In this document: positions 1 to 11,686 of the stretch, in pieces
Position numbering within the stretch: the stretch's first letter is position 1
How the letters are laid out: each line of letters begins with the position of its first letter
NCBI GenBank assembly: GCA_027257055.1
Contig: JAPVLO010000232.1
Span: forward strand, 5,394,001 to 5,458,000
Length of the DNA: 64,000 nt
Source: Cephalopachus bancanus
Lineage: Eukaryota; Chordata; Mammalia; Primates; Tarsiidae
Direction: 5' to 3'
Program-made: the position numbers and the translations under genes
The notes under the pieces: model-generated
Told to the model about the DNA's origin: nothing
The model's input: the letters and a program-made list of their open reading frames with translations, nothing else
Databases searched by the model: none

Positions 1-1798
1 TTCAAGCAGAGCCAGATGGTCAGGCAGCCAGAGACCTCATACCTGAGGCATGCGTGAAAGGGCAGCCAGGCCAGGTGTCTTCATAGCCTCAGAGTGCCTA
101 ACCCTGGAGTCTTGCATAAAGAAAACAAGAGGAAAATACAGTCATGTACCTCATAATGACATTTTAGTCAAGGATGGATCTTATAAATAACACTGGTCTC
201 ATAAGAGATGATAACAGAGCATATATAGAAACCTGATATATGACATTGGCATTGCAGTTCAAGTAGGGGAAACCACTGATATTCGGTAATGGTGCTGGGA
301 TATTTGGTTTTCCACATGAAAAGCATTTATAAATAATATATATTCTATCTAGGTTTGTGTAGCTGCACTTTGATGTTTACACAACAACAAATTTCCCTGT
401 GATGCATTTTTCAGAACATACTCCTGTTGCTAAGTGATGCATAATGTTATATACCAAACACCTGAGCAGTTCTGTCAAAGATGACTGTGCTCACATTTGC
501 CATCGTGAACACTTCCTTAAGGAAGAGCACATCCAAAGAGAAGACACCCAGAATGTAATGTCCTCAAATCGTGGAAATGGCTTGTCTGAGTTTTTCAGGG
601 AGCAATATGGGTGGATGTTCTTCCGGTGTCAAGGGAAGCTGGCAGCAGGTTCCCTACACAGTTTGGGCCAAGCCAGGGCTGCGTAATAAGGTAAATAGAA
701 CAGAGAACACTCATGCTTAAGGCAAGGACAAAGCCACAGCTATTCCTGCTGTGGCTTCCAAAGCAGCTTCTAAGTCAGTGAACTGCTGCAGCTCCCAGTC
801 CATCTGGAGAGGTTAGACTGTGGAGCAGTCGTGTTGGGGCCAACCCCAAAGGCACTGAATGATTCCACTTTGGGTTCAAGAGTTGTGACTCCATAACTGT
901 GATGACCACTCTAGAAGAGCTGCAGGGCCTGGCCTGGGGCTCTCTCCCAGGCTGACCTGTGAAAGGGGTTTGCACACATGAGCATGATGTATGGTCTGCA
1001 ACCTTTAATGGGCTGTTTGGGTGAGGACAGGAATTTAAGTCCTGGGTCCCTCTCTGAAGCCTGTTGGGGAGGAACATGGAGTTGGTGGGCTTCTGGACTG
1101 ATGGCTGGGAGCACAGGTCTTTCATGGCCCCTTTTCAGATTCCCTTTGAAGTGACCAAAGAGATATCAAGTAGAGGGACAACAGAAAAAGTCCAGAAAAC
1201 TAGGAAGGGAACAAGTGTCCCAAGGGATTCAATTCTAGGGAAGCAAATTGGAGGAAGACAGAAAGGGCAGGTAGCAGCTCTCTGAGGAAGAACAATGTGT
1301 CCCAGAGAGGGATGAGGAGAGAGGAGGGGAGACTTGTTCCAGGTCACACAGCTAGTGAGTGGCAGGGCCGGGAGTTGGCCCTCCTGCAGCCTAGCTCCTG
1401 GACCTCTGGACTCAGCTGCCCTGGCTTGAGACTCCTGGAATATCAATCTTGAGCTCAAGTAGTCTCTCCACTTTGGGAGGTTTGGATGAGCCTTTCCCAG
1501 CTGTAAACTGAGGCTCTGGCTGTTGTATCTCACACCTGAGCTCCCACCTTCTTGAGCAAGAGGAGACACTGTCCCTCTCAGCCACCTCTAGAGTTGGCAG
1601 TTTGTCCTGGGTTGCCTAGCATCCAACCTCTGGCAAGATCACTGAGCAGAGCCCCTGGGTTTGGGCCCAGCTAGCATGCATGCCCTTTAGGGATGTGGTG
1701 TAAAGAGAGAGCCCTTTCACTCATCTCTCCCCCAGCAGCCCAGAGCTGTCAGGCTGTCAAGTAGTTGCCAACACATGAAGTTCTGTGCTTTCTTTCAG
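1..1798. other. No recognised gene; probably intronic
   Basis: I see no convincing exon or full-length repeat here. The sequence lies upstream of the first + strand exon that I can support and is probably intron of that gene. Short open frames at 444-686 and 1135-1569 show no family resemblance and no splice context. Earlier exons of the gene should lie here or left of the window. Confidence 0.4.
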
Positions 1799-1872
1799 AT
1801 CCTCTTTGAAGATGCCTTTGATGTGGCAACTTTCCTGGACAAAAGTGAGGCTCCAAGTACATCTAGTTCCAG
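1799..1872 (+). CDS. Internal coding exon of an unidentified gene (first of three seen)
   Basis: A pyrimidine-rich acceptor ending in TTTCAG at 1793-1798 precedes a 74-base exon that ends at a GTGAAG donor (1873). Translated in phase 0 it reads ILFEDAFDVATFLDKSEAPS and then a short serine/threonine run, leaving two bases (AG) for a split codon. The next exon at 4343 starts with the T that completes it as serine. An earlier GTGAGG donor at about 1844 would create a stop in the next exon, so I chose the later one. The acidic-hydrophobic start followed by a Ser-rich linker suggests a folded segment joined to a flexible one. I do not recognise the protein family, and the 5' exons are not in view. 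Confidence 0.6.
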
Positions 1873-1875
1873 GTG

Positions 1876-1985
1876 AAGAAAAAGGTGTGAGATAGTGTAT
1901 GCAAGTGTGTATATGAGTGTGTGTGTGCAAGTATGAGTGTGTGGGTAGATGTGAGCTTGTATGTGTATGACTGTTTCTGAGTCTG
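1876..1985. repeat. Degenerate TG-rich low-complexity tract
   Basis: Interrupted TG/GTGT runs begin directly behind the splice donor at 1873. They make a diverged microsatellite in the intron. Nothing else is encoded here. Confidence 0.7.
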
Positions 1986-2284
1986 TGGGAGGTGTCTAGG
2001 AGACTCTCTGCAGCCCTTAGATGGGTGCATAATTCACTGAATGTTCTTGGGGAACCAGTGTTTTCTGTGATTGGAAGTGTACTGGTTCTAGGATTGTTCC
2101 ATTTCTCTGGGAATGACATTGTTCAGGGTGTCCTCAGAGTAGAAAATTCTTTCATCCTATTGCAGGACTGGGACACACCAGGTTCTTAGCTCCAGGCTGT
2201 GAAAAAACATCTGTTCACTTTGCACCATTTCCTCCTATGTCTTAGTCCTGCTACTCCATGTTTAGGGCTGCCACATCCCTACTA

Positions 2285-2632
2285 TTAGTCCATTATATAC
2301 CAAATATCATAGACTGAGTGCTTATAGACCACAGGAATTTATTTCTCACAGTTCTGGAGGCTGGGAAGTCCAAGATGAAGGTGCCACAAGATTCAGAGCT
2401 CGTGAGGGTCCGTTGCCTCACAGATGTCACCTGTTTGGATATAACCTCCCATGGAGGAAGGGGCAAGGAATCTCTCTGGGGCCTCTTTATAAGAGCACTA
2501 ATTCATCTGTACAGGGTACGCCCTCATGACTTAATCACCTTCTAAGGCCTCGCCTCCTAATACCTTCACATTGAGGATTAGGTTTCAGAGTATGAATGGG
2601 AGGAGGGAGACACAAGCATTCAGTCTATAGCA
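2285..2632 (-). mobile_element. MaLR-type LTR (MST/MLT1-like), solo
   Basis: On the minus strand this matches the known MST/THE1 LTR layout. It starts TGCTATAGACTGAATGC, includes the stretch about leaving the frame via CTTATAAAGAGG, and ends in the AGAACTGTGAGAAATAAATT polyadenylation region. No internal retroviral sequence flanks it. It lies in the intron between the first two supported exons. Its 5' end (about 2615-2632) is included in the duplicate at 3349, which dates that duplication after the LTR insertion. Confidence 0.75.
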
Positions 2633-2823
2633 CCCAAGGTTGGGCAGCCTGTAGGTAGGTCATAGCAATAGATCTGGTAGAAATTATCAGGGGGTTCTGG
2701 GGCATGGAGCCAGCATGGCCACGGGTCTATGCCCGATCTTAGTGAAGTCTCTGAGCTGTACGAAGTGGGGAAGCTCTTCATGATGCTGATGGGATTGGAT
2801 CTGGAGGCAAGGGAGGAGACGGC
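2615..2823 (+). repeat. Left copy of a local direct duplication
   Basis: About 210 bases recur at 3349-3573 in the same orientation, roughly 734 bases downstream. The copies differ by scattered substitutions and small indels. The duplicated segment starts inside the end of the MaLR LTR and runs into otherwise unique intron DNA. It contains no supported exon. Confidence 0.85.
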
Positions 2824-3348
2824 CAGCCTTATGAAGTGGGAAGACACGACACAGGATCTGGGAAGATTTTAAAACAAGAAGCAGCTTGCCTAACTTTGCT
2901 CCAAAAGGGCATTTTCTGAGAGAGAGCTAGTTTAGGACTGAAGTTCCCTTGCTACTTTGCTTGAAAAGCTGTGGTTTTATGGCCCAAAGGGACAGGTTCT
3001 TCAGATACCTGTACTGGTGCCATGACTAAAAAGAGGCCTGGATGTTTTGCTTGTCTGCCTTAGGAGCAAGAGTGACACTCCCGTCCTTGTGATCCCAATA
3101 AATATCTCCATTGTCCTCTGGATGAGCGCCTGGCCCGAGTGCTCATGAGCCTTGGAGCCACAATTATCCCTAGTTACTCAGGCTGCTTTCAAGTAGAGCT
3201 TCAAGCACAAGCAAAACAGATATCAGCATTTTCCCTCCAATTGCTCTGGCTCCACCCAGGCATAGACAAACTTGGAGAGAAGTGGGATTGACAGAAAAGG
3301 GCTTTCTCCTCTCCAAAGCAATCTTATGGAGTGACTCAAGCACTCCTC
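2824..3348. other. Intron sequence between the duplicate copies; no gene seen
   Basis: I see no exon, RNA gene or clear repeat. The sequence is ordinary intronic DNA. Confidence 0.4.
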
Positions 3349-3573
3349 AGCATTCAGTCTATAGCACCCCTGGTCGGGCAGCCTGTAGGTAGGTTATAGC
3401 AATAGATCTGGTAGAAATCAGGGGGTTCTGGGGCATGGAGAACCTGAGCCAGCGTAGAAACAGGTCTATGCCCTGATCTTAGTGAAGTCTTTGAGCTGAA
3501 CGAAGTGGGGAATCTGGTCTTCATGATGCTGATGGGATTGGATTTGGAGGCAGGGGAGAAGGAGATGGCTGCA
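3349..3573 (+). repeat. Right copy of the local direct duplication
   Basis: Same orientation as 2615-2823. It carries only about 20 bases of the LTR end before the shared unique sequence. The truncated LTR tip marks this as the derived copy. Confidence 0.85.
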
Positions 3574-4342
3574 ACTGGCTGGAAGCAGACATTCCTATTT
3601 CTGTGTTGGGCTTGGGTTACAAAGACAGCTTTGTCGAGAAGTTGACAATGTGCCCTTGCCAAGCAGTATTTGGAACTCTCTACCCTGCTGATAGAACAAC
3701 AACAAAAACCTATAAAATTTTTTTTTACTTCCACTAGAAAAGACAGGGGTCACTGCCAGAGGGTTCCTACGTTAACAGTGAGACTTCATTGCAGGAGGAA
3801 TTGAGGTCAAACACTGGTTGTTCTGCATGGCTTCCAGCCTCTGTAACATGGGGCTTCTCCCCTTGTCCCAGATAGGCCAGGGAAAAGGGGCCTGTAAAGC
3901 AGACCTCCTTTCTGTACCAGGGCTTGAATTCCATGTTAGACTTGCCAAGCAGTGGGATCTCAAGGGGCTGAACCCAAAATGGGCCAAGAGTTCCAGAGCT
4001 GCCTTGGCAGCAACAGGTGGAGCCAGAACCCTGGGGCATTGTGGTAGGAGGTTAACTCTGAGGGGTGGAGAAAATCTTGCTCCCTTGTTCCAGAGGCCAT
4101 GACTCAGAACATGGAATTAGGGCACAGGAGCCAGTCTTGCTATAGTCTCAATTTTTCAGGGGGTCCTAGATGTGACATTTGAGCAGAGGCAATACAAACC
4201 TTTCAATAAGAGGTCTGGGCTGTCTGAGAATTTAAAAGAGCTTGGTCCACACTGTAATCCAAATATTTTAGGGGAGGGGGAAGCAGAGGTGAGAGATTAG
4301 GATCCTGAATATTTGCTCTCTCTTCTTTCTTTCTATTGTCAG

Positions 4343-4454
4343 TTCAATGCTTGCCAACTGCAACCCAGAAAATCCAGAGGAAAAGTTTCAGCTCTATATG
4401 CAGATCATTGATTTTTTTAAAGGCCTTTGCTGTGTTAGCCCTCAGTTAAAACAG
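4343..4454 (+). CDS. Internal coding exon of the unidentified gene (second of three)
   Basis: A strong pyrimidine tract and CAG acceptor (4340-4342) lead a 112-base exon ending at AACAG|GTAGGA. The first base completes the serine codon split from the exon at 1799. The remaining 37 codons begin SMLANCNPENPEEKFQLYMQ and continue with IIDFFKGLCCVSPQLKQ, ending at a codon boundary. The segment looks helical, with an amphipathic stretch and a Cys-Cys pair near the end. There is no signal peptide or membrane segment. The open phase on both sides and good splice sites argue for a working gene, but I cannot assign a family. Confidence 0.65.
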
Positions 4455-5371
4455 GTAGGACAGCAGAGTTCAGTAGATGTTCCTGGATGGCACAAAGGGC
4501 TAATGAAGGACCCTCACCGAACCTCACCCTGATCACACCACGAGAGACCACTAGACAGGGACTTCTTCCATCCTCTCTGGCCTTCTCCATGGATGGTTGA
4601 CTTCAGCCTGATGCCCTTGAGGAATGGAAGACCTCCAGGGCAACTGAGGAAAGAGACAGAGGAATGTCCTTCAGGGCAGATCTGGACTGGGAGCACTGTG
4701 AAGTGCTCTTAGCAGACATTCATAAATGTTATATGAACCCTTGACAGCTTTCCAAAAAGCTGAGTAGTTTCATCATCTTCTGAGACTCCACAATAACATT
4801 TGCTGTCAGATTTTGAAGTATATCAATTTCTGCTTCCAAATTGTTCTGTTTATGGTGACACAAGTGGGGGTCTTGGTTAGGTGGTCCATTCCTAGAAGCT
4901 TTCATGGGGGCAGAGGGCATAAGCCTGAGCCACCAAGAGAACAGGCCCTTTCAGATTCATAGCTATGAGTTTTTCTCTATCAATTCAACAAAAATACAAC
5001 TATTTATTTAAAAAGGTAAGTTATAAACGTGGCAAATATTTGTCTAAAAATAGTTAGGATGCCTGTTCAGTACTCTAAGGTATATGAGTAACCTGGTCCG
5101 TTTCCCACTAATTCTTCATTTTCCTCTGTTGAGACCACTTTGCATCCTGAATTGGAGCAAGAGCCCTTTCCTACAGTTTGCACTCCTCTTCCCACTAGTC
5201 TTGGGTGCCTGTCCCTTGCAGCAGCTGTTCCTTTTCTCTTGGATACAGTTAAATTAATCTATTTTACTAAAACTTTGAGAATAGATTAAAAGGACAGTCT
5301 TGACTTTCCCTCCTACTTTTTTTTGAAAGAACAAGCAGGGATTAAAGCATATCCATATAAAGCAAAGATGG
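4455..5371. other. Intron sequence; no gene seen
   Basis: No supported exon or recognisable repeat. Confidence 0.4.
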
Positions 5372-5533
5372 CCAAACATCAGTGCTCACACGAATTGCCT
5401 TGGGAGCTTATTAGAAATTCAGATTCCTGATGTTTCGAGATTTTCATTGGTGTTTTGAGAGCGGGGCCCAGGAATCTGTATTTTGAACAAGCTGTCCAAG
5501 TGGCTCTGGGGCAGGAGGCTTTGATGACTCTGG
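5372..5533 (+). mobile_element. MER5A-like hAT-Charlie fragment
   Basis: The sequence has the recognisable MER5A order: CTTGGGAGCTTATTAGAAAT, then GATTCCTG, then GGGGCCCAGGAATCTG and a run about ACAAGCTGTCCAAGTGG. It is a non-autonomous DNA transposon remnant with diverged ends. Confidence 0.65.
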
Positions 5534-5984
5534 TGTAAAGAGGGAAATTTCATTCTTGTTTGAACCTTTGCTATTGTCTTCCCGTTGAACAAGAGGCTCA
5601 TGCGATTCTCCTGGAGACTGCCTGATCCCACCTCTGACAGTCTTTGTCCCCAGTTCCTTGCCCCCATCAGAAGAGCATGGTGAATGGGAACTGCTTTTCC
5701 AGGGCAGGAAGGGCTTGGTTTGCAGAGGTCATCCTTCATCTGGATGTCACCCTTGGAACCAGGTCTCACATTCATTAAATGATTGATTTGAGTCAGGGAT
5801 GCTGTTGAGGGCCCATGGAGATCAACCCTGATCTGCAGGGCTAACAAATTCCAGGGGTCATTTTCTGCCAAGGTGGGAGAGACAGGAAGAGCAAAACCCA
5901 GGAGCAGACTTTTAGGGAAAGAGGTCATGGAGAATCCTGAGAGGTTGGCTGGGGTTATTGAAAGGGAATGAGAAACATAGTGCT

Positions 5985-6385
5985 GCTTCTTGAAAAACTA
6001 TCTCCTGATAGGTAACTCATGCACATGGCATAAAATTCAAAGTTACCAAAAGACATACAATGGAAACTCAGTCTCTCTCCTATCAGTGTCCCTTTCTTGC
6101 TACCCCATATCCTCTTCCAGGGGCAACTGCTATGACCAGCTTCTTGTACACTCATCTAAAGATATTCTACAGATAATTCTATATTCCTTCAAACACATGG
6201 TAGCCAACTATACACATTGCTTTGCACATTGGCATTCTTAAAGCCTTTATCATAGAGTGCTACCTCCTTAAAAACAAAGCAAAAAACCAGCTGCACAGTG
6301 CTCCGTTGGTGGGTGCACCATGGTGTAATTCTCCATCTCCTATTGATGGGCATTTGGATAAAGCTTTAAGGATTACCTGTCTCTA
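5985..6385 (-). mobile_element. Old L1 (L1M-type) 3' fragment, intronic
   Basis: Short blocks resemble the reverse complement of old L1 3' regions, including a stretch about CTATTGATGGGCATTTGGAT. It is strongly decayed and carries no frame. The subfamily is not assignable by eye. Confidence 0.5.
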
Positions 6386-6650
6386 TTATGGAATGCTGGA
6401 TATCCCAGGTTAGGAAAGAAGCCGGTTCTACTACATCCTTTCTGAAGGTCATAGAGGATAGAGTTGTGTGAAATGGAAATATGACCTTCCCCTTAGAGCC
6501 CTTACTTCCTGGCTGAAGCTGGAGATGAAAGTGCAGCTAAAGACATGTAGGGTAGAGACGGGGGAACTGGGTTCGCCTGAGATGCAGGAACCTTCTGGGA
6601 CTTGAAACCCTTAGATAAAAATTAAACTTCTTCCACTTTTTGTTTTTCAG

Positions 6651-6725
6651 GAACCAGACCTTCCCATCGATGATGAGATGATAATGTTGAGGTGCATGGA
6701 GACCTTTGATGATGAAGATCTGTAA
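6651..6725 (+). CDS. Terminal coding exon of the unidentified gene
   Basis: A TTTTTGTTTTTCAG acceptor is followed by 24 codons and a TAA stop at 6723-6725. The exon opens at a codon boundary, matching the phase-0 end of the exon at 4454. The translation starts EPDLPIDDEMIMLRCMETFD and ends in DEDL. The C-terminus is very acidic (FDDEDL), a type often used as an interaction tail. Together the three exons give an 86-residue C-terminal segment. I do not know the gene. Phase agreement across three exons, consensus splice sites and an in-frame stop make a genuine gene end likely. Confidence 0.65.
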   Translation, partial: EPDLPIDDEMIMLRCMETFDDEDL

Positions 6726-7460
6726 TGCCGAAGGCCTGGGAGGGCCAGAGACTGAATGAGAGTGGGCAGTTCCCAACTTTAATCCTGGCAGCTAAAACTG
6801 CACCTGACTTGGCCTCGGGACTTTTTGGAGTGGCTGTCCTAGAAGCATTTTGGTGGTTCTAGTTTATGGTTATTACAAATTGTAAGAGAAGCATGGCCCT
6901 GTGTTGGTCTTTTGGGGTTCTTTGGTATAAGGAGCTGGCATGTTGTAGGGCACATACCCACTGTGCTTCTATTAGGTGAGTACTAGGTGAAGCTGAGGCC
7001 CAGGTCACAGGCCTTTTAAGAAGAGGACAGGCAGGATCTGTCTCTGGAGGTGACATAGCACTGGGTGTGTTCAGCATGTACTGGGCACAGGGCATTGCCC
7101 TGGTGCGTTCTACAGAGCTCCAGGGCCTGCCTACTCATCCTGCATGCACTGGGAGCCAGAGCAGTGCTGACCTCAACCCTCTGCTATAGAACAGCAAGTG
7201 GGACCAGTTGTTAATAAAAACACCTGCACAGGAGCTGCGATGCAATTCGTGTTCAGAGCTTTCTGATGAGGCTTCTGGGCAAAACATGCATAAAGGGCTT
7301 GCACACTGGGGGTGAGGGTGAGTTTTCTGTATCAATTTGGTTAGGCCATGATTCCCAGACATTTGGTAAAACATTATTTTTGGTGTTTCTGTGAAGGTAT
7401 TTTTAGATAAGATTCATTTAAGTCATTAGACTTTTAATAAAGCAGATGATCCCCTAGAAT
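6726..7460 (+). other. Probable 3' UTR of the unidentified gene
   Basis: The sequence after the stop has two AATAAA hexamers, at 7213-7218 and 7436-7441, either of which could be the polyadenylation signal. No other coding potential is visible. The true cleavage site cannot be fixed from sequence alone. Confidence 0.45.
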
Positions 7461-8534
7461 TATTCCAATCATTTGAAGACCTGATTAGGAAAACACTGGC
7501 TTCCCCAGAAGAAGAGGGAATTCTGCCAGCAGACTGGTTTGGACTCAAACTGCAACTTTTCCCACGCTGCAGATTTTGGACTTGCACCTCCACAATTGCA
7601 TGGGTCCTTCCTTAGCATAAATATCTTTCTTGTCTCTCTTTGTACAGCACATCCTATTAGTTCTGTTTCTCCAGAAAATTCCAACCAATGCACTAAATAT
7701 GCAGAGAGAATGGGGTCTACCTGGCTCTTATAGTTTACAAGTCATAATGACAGCCTCTCCCCTCCACTGAAGGCGTCCCAGACACTTGGACTATTTTATC
7801 TTCTCGTAAGAACGTGACGTACGGGTTAAATCTTAGGATCCACACCCAGTTCTGTCTTCAAAGCCCCTGCTCTTACTGCACTGTCCTGTGATGCATGAGC
7901 CAACCCTCAAGGACTCCTACTGGGGATGTGCAAGGATTGGAAATTTGCCTAGTATTTCACAGCTTACAAATGGCCAAACTAATGGGGCAGATGAAGGCTC
8001 TCCAGGCAGCTGAGCAGGCAGGACCTCTATTCTCAGGAGTAGCCTGAACTCATGTTGGAAAGAAAGAAAAGAGGAATGCAGGCACGCAGGTCAGTCACCC
8101 TCAGCAACTCAGCAAGCCAGCTGAGTGGGAAAGAAGAAATAAGGCTTTACAGGGGGGCCTGCACATAGTAGGCCTCATGCAGTATGTGCCAGCTCTAACT
8201 AGCACCTCCTTCTTTGTACAAGCACCACCCTGATCCTATTTATTACATGTTTGTGACTTCATTCTTGGACTAGGATGTACCAGCAGCTCCCAGTCAGGGT
8301 GGACCGAAGCACAATGTGAAGGTGTCCCTTCTCCTGCAGCCTCATGCTTGGATGATGTTGCCACCTCCAGTCCTCAGCCCCAACAGCCCTCTGCTCCCCT
8401 CCTCCCTCTCCTGTGGGACTTGTTTGACATTGGCACAGACTGGGGATGACTTTATGGCATAAAACTACTTTCACAAGGTATTCATTCTCTCTTCCTCTCC
8501 ACTAAGGACTCAGATCGGCAGGTATCTTCCTCTG
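7461..8534. other. Intergenic; one old interspersed-repeat remnant, otherwise nothing
   Basis: About 7480-7700 looks like an old dispersed repeat: it ends in CCTATTAGTTCTGTTTCTCC, a common repeat terminus. Its family is not assigned. The rest shows no gene. Confidence 0.4.
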
Positions 8535-8960
8535 TCAGTCAGTACAGTACGTCCAGTCAGGGTTCTGCAGAGAAACAGAACCAATAGTCTATAGAGAAAG
8601 GTATGGATTTATTTTAAGGAATTAGTTCACATGATTGTGGGGACTGCTGGTTTGAAATCTGAATGGCAGGCCACCATGCTGGAAACTCAGGCAGAGTTGA
8701 GGCTGCAATCTTGAGGCAGAACGGCATCTCCTGGAAACATCAGTTTGCTCTTATGGCCTCCAACCAATTGGATGAGTTCCACCTACATTATCAAGGGCAA
8801 TCGCCTTCATTTAAAGTGGACTGATTGTAGATGTGAATCACATGTATAAAATGCCTTCACAGCACCCACTAAAAAGTGTTTGATTCAATACCTGGATACT
8901 ACAGTTTGGCCATCCTGATGAATAAAACTGACCATCACAGGTACCCCTTGGGGATTTTAT
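8535..8960 (-). mobile_element. Old interspersed repeat, family uncertain
   Basis: The left end, about GGGTTCTGCAGAGAAACAGA, is the reverse complement of the terminus type at 7640-7700. The right part has the familiar run about CACAGCACCCACTAAAAAGTG. This looks like an old retroelement end, but I cannot place it in a named family. Confidence 0.45.
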
Positions 8961-9229
8961 GTTGTTGCTGATGTTATAACAGCTCTCTCGGGAGGCTGTG
9001 CTGCCAGTATTTCCTCCATTCGGCAGCTGATGAAACAATGATTTGGCTGAAGCCTCAAAACCAATGAACAGAGGAGAACCACAGATCACCTGACCTCCAA
9101 CTCTCTCTCTCTCTTTTTTTTCCCAATAAGTTAGAGAATAGAAATTTTTTTGTTGATGTTTTAAGGAGAAAGACACAAAAAGCTCCAGTCTGCCATCAAA
9201 GAATTAGGATTTAAAACTATGAAGCCAGT

Positions 9230-9500
9230 CCTTGGACTTCATAGCCTGCAGGCCATGGATGGGAGGGGACCATGGAGGCCAAAGTGGAGGCAGGAAGAGA
9301 CCAGATGGAAAGGCCAAGAAATGGATTCTCCCCTGGAACTTCCAGAAGGAAGCAGCCCTGTCCACACCTTGGTTTTTTCCCTGTAAGACTCATTTTTAGA
9401 CTTCTGACTTCCAAGACTATAAGAGGATAAATTTGTGTTCTTTCAAGCCACTTTGTGGTCATCTGTTACACAAATGACCCTAGGAACCTATTACAGGGAC
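9230..9500 (+). mobile_element. MLT1-like MaLR LTR fragment
   Basis: The 3' portion follows the MLT1/MST pattern: a TTCTGACTTCCAAGACTATA stretch, an AGGATAAATTTGTG polyadenylation region, TCAAGCCACTTTGTGG and a final CTATTACA. The orientation is +. The left part is too diverged to align by eye. Confidence 0.6.
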
Positions 9501-11199
9501 AATAAGGTCTTCAACCTCAACACTTAAAACTTCAGTACAGAGGATACACTCAGCTACCATAGTCCTCCCTGGGATGTCTTTGGTAGAGCCAGTGGAGAAA
9601 ACTGTCTTTTTCTTTTGCCTTTGCAGCCACAGTGGAAAGCTGTATACAAGGGGGGCATGTGAACATCAATCTCAGCTGCAGCAGGAGAGAATGAGGTCAA
9701 TAGGCAAGGAGAAGCAGCAAAAGAAGAAAGAGAGGAGGAGGAAAGAGAGGCCTCCGTTCTCATCCTTCAGGCCCTGGTTCTTCTTATCATTCTTACGGTG
9801 GTTCTGGGAGCTCTCCCAGTTTTCTTCCTGCCCAGCTGCAAGAACCGATAAGACCATATAACTTTTGAGTTAAGCCTTTCTCATTCGCAGCCAAAAGGGC
9901 CCTGACTACACAGAGATCTCTCGTGTGGCTCACAAAGAATTCAGCCTGAAAGCCTGTGACCACCTCCCGCTGGCTGCACCAGGGCAGAGCTGGGGGTGCC
10001 CCAAGGCAAGATGCTCTACAAGCCAGGCCACAGTGATGCCTCAAGGTCAGGACTGCACCTGCAAGATTCTCCCTTCCCTTTAGGATTCTTCTGCGAATCA
10101 GAAGCTTTTAAAGGTATTTTCAGCCTGGATCATCTTTGGAGATACTGGCTGCTATGTTCCTCTTTCTTTTGATTTGCTTACCACTCAACTCTCAAGCACA
10201 TAGGCTGCTTCTATAGTATTCCAGGACTGGCTGAGGAAATCTGGCCGCTGGACATCATTCAGGATCGTTCTCAGGAAGAATATTATCACATGATCCATTA
10301 TATCATAGACTTCAGCTGTATCATATTCCACCCTCCACTTCACCTTCCTGCCCTCTTAAAGACGTTAAGTGGCAATCCTTCTTCTCCTAGATTCACTGGA
10401 TTTTGAGGGGCTAGAATTGTTCCAGGAGTTGAGGTGGAGTTTGCCTTTCTACCTCAGGGTGCTTCCTGGGCAGTTGTGTGTTGGTTAAATACGCCCTAGG
10501 AATAGTCTTCAAGATTGGCCATTCTGAACACATTGCCCAATGAAGGAAGTTGGAATTATATATCCCTCCATATGGGAACTTGTGATTGTACACATTGAAG
10601 GTCATTTCCCTCTTCCCTGGCAATGTGTTTCCCATTGGTTCAAGTAATCACCACACAGAAGAACTGAAGGGAATGTGAGGTCTCATGTACCTCATCATGC
10701 ATTGCCACCTCTGGCTCACAGTCTCAGGAGTCTTCCCTTAAGAAATCCCACGGATTTTATTTTCCATCTGGAGAAAGAATCCTGTATCTATATCTCGAAG
10801 CCCAGTCTTAGGCCCCTCCTCCCCACTTGGTGACCCCTCCATTTCCAGGGTCACTTGGATATTAAAAGAAATCTGGGGCCTGAAAGGCTGTTTGAAGGTT
10901 TTAAAGGGATATTTTTAAAAAGATATTAAGAGAGTTTCCAAGGGAACCCTATTCAGGGCAGGAATGCATTGTGTATTACCTCACTACACAAACTTTCCTA
11001 ATGTTTTGGGAAGGATGAAGGGGCATGTTTGGTCCGGTTGGCCCGTGGTAATTATGGCCAAGAGGTCACACCAGGACACCCAATCCTAGAAACCAGCCTG
11101 GGTGACAGTCAGAGAAGTGGTGAGTGTGCCCCCAAAGCGGCTTAGGGAGCCCTTCCCTGTTTTCTGACTGGATGGAGCAGGGGTCAGGCCTTTCCTCTG
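9501..11199. other. Intergenic; no gene recognised
   Basis: Open frames at 9574-9861 and 9793-10044 have no family resemblance or splice context. A short purine-rich tract lies near 9710-9750. The right end rises in GC towards the CpG island. Confidence 0.4.
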
Positions 11200-11438
11200 T
11201 AAAGTCTTCTCTCTTTGTTGCGGTGGCAGGGCGTCCCTCTGAGAACATGCCCAGAGACTTGGCATTTTCGTTTTAGGCGGCGAACTCCGGCCTCAGAGAC
11301 TTCAGGGAGCTTCCCGTGGGCCCCAGAGAAGCCTGATAATTGCCAGGCCGCAGGCCGCCACCCCCACCCTCGGGAAAGGGCTGCACCGCACAGGTCCCAG
11401 GGGTGGTCGCGAGGGGCGGGGCGTGGGGGCGGGGCGGA

Positions 11439-11453
11439 CATAACCACGGCAAC
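11439..11453 (+). promoter_or_regulatory. RFX X-box-like site
   Basis: CATAACCACGGCAAC resembles the imperfect inverted repeat bound by RFX proteins (RYYNYY-N1-3-RRNRAC). It lies just after two GC boxes in the island. X-boxes often mark ciliary and testis genes, so this hints at that kind of regulation. It is one motif match only. Confidence 0.4.
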
Positions 11454-11686
11454 CCTGAGCTGGCGCGGAAGGCTCCAGCTAGTTTCTGGCCTGTGGGAAA
11501 TTAAGTTTCCAGCATCGGTGACGAAGAAAGGCTCTCCTGGAGAAGCAGTGTCACCGTTACGGGGTGAGACCGCCGCCCTGGCCACACCCTACCCTCAGGC
11601 AGGAGAAGTTTGGGAACAGCCAGAGTCCCTCCGCCTGGCTTAAAGCTCTGTGGACTCCAGAAGACTGGGACAGAGGCGGGCCTTCG

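Noticed and set aside
2650..2830. Duplicated exon reading LSEVSELYEVGKLFMMLMGL on the + strand
   Set aside because: Both copies keep the frame for only part of the block, no splice sites bound it, and copy indels break the reading.
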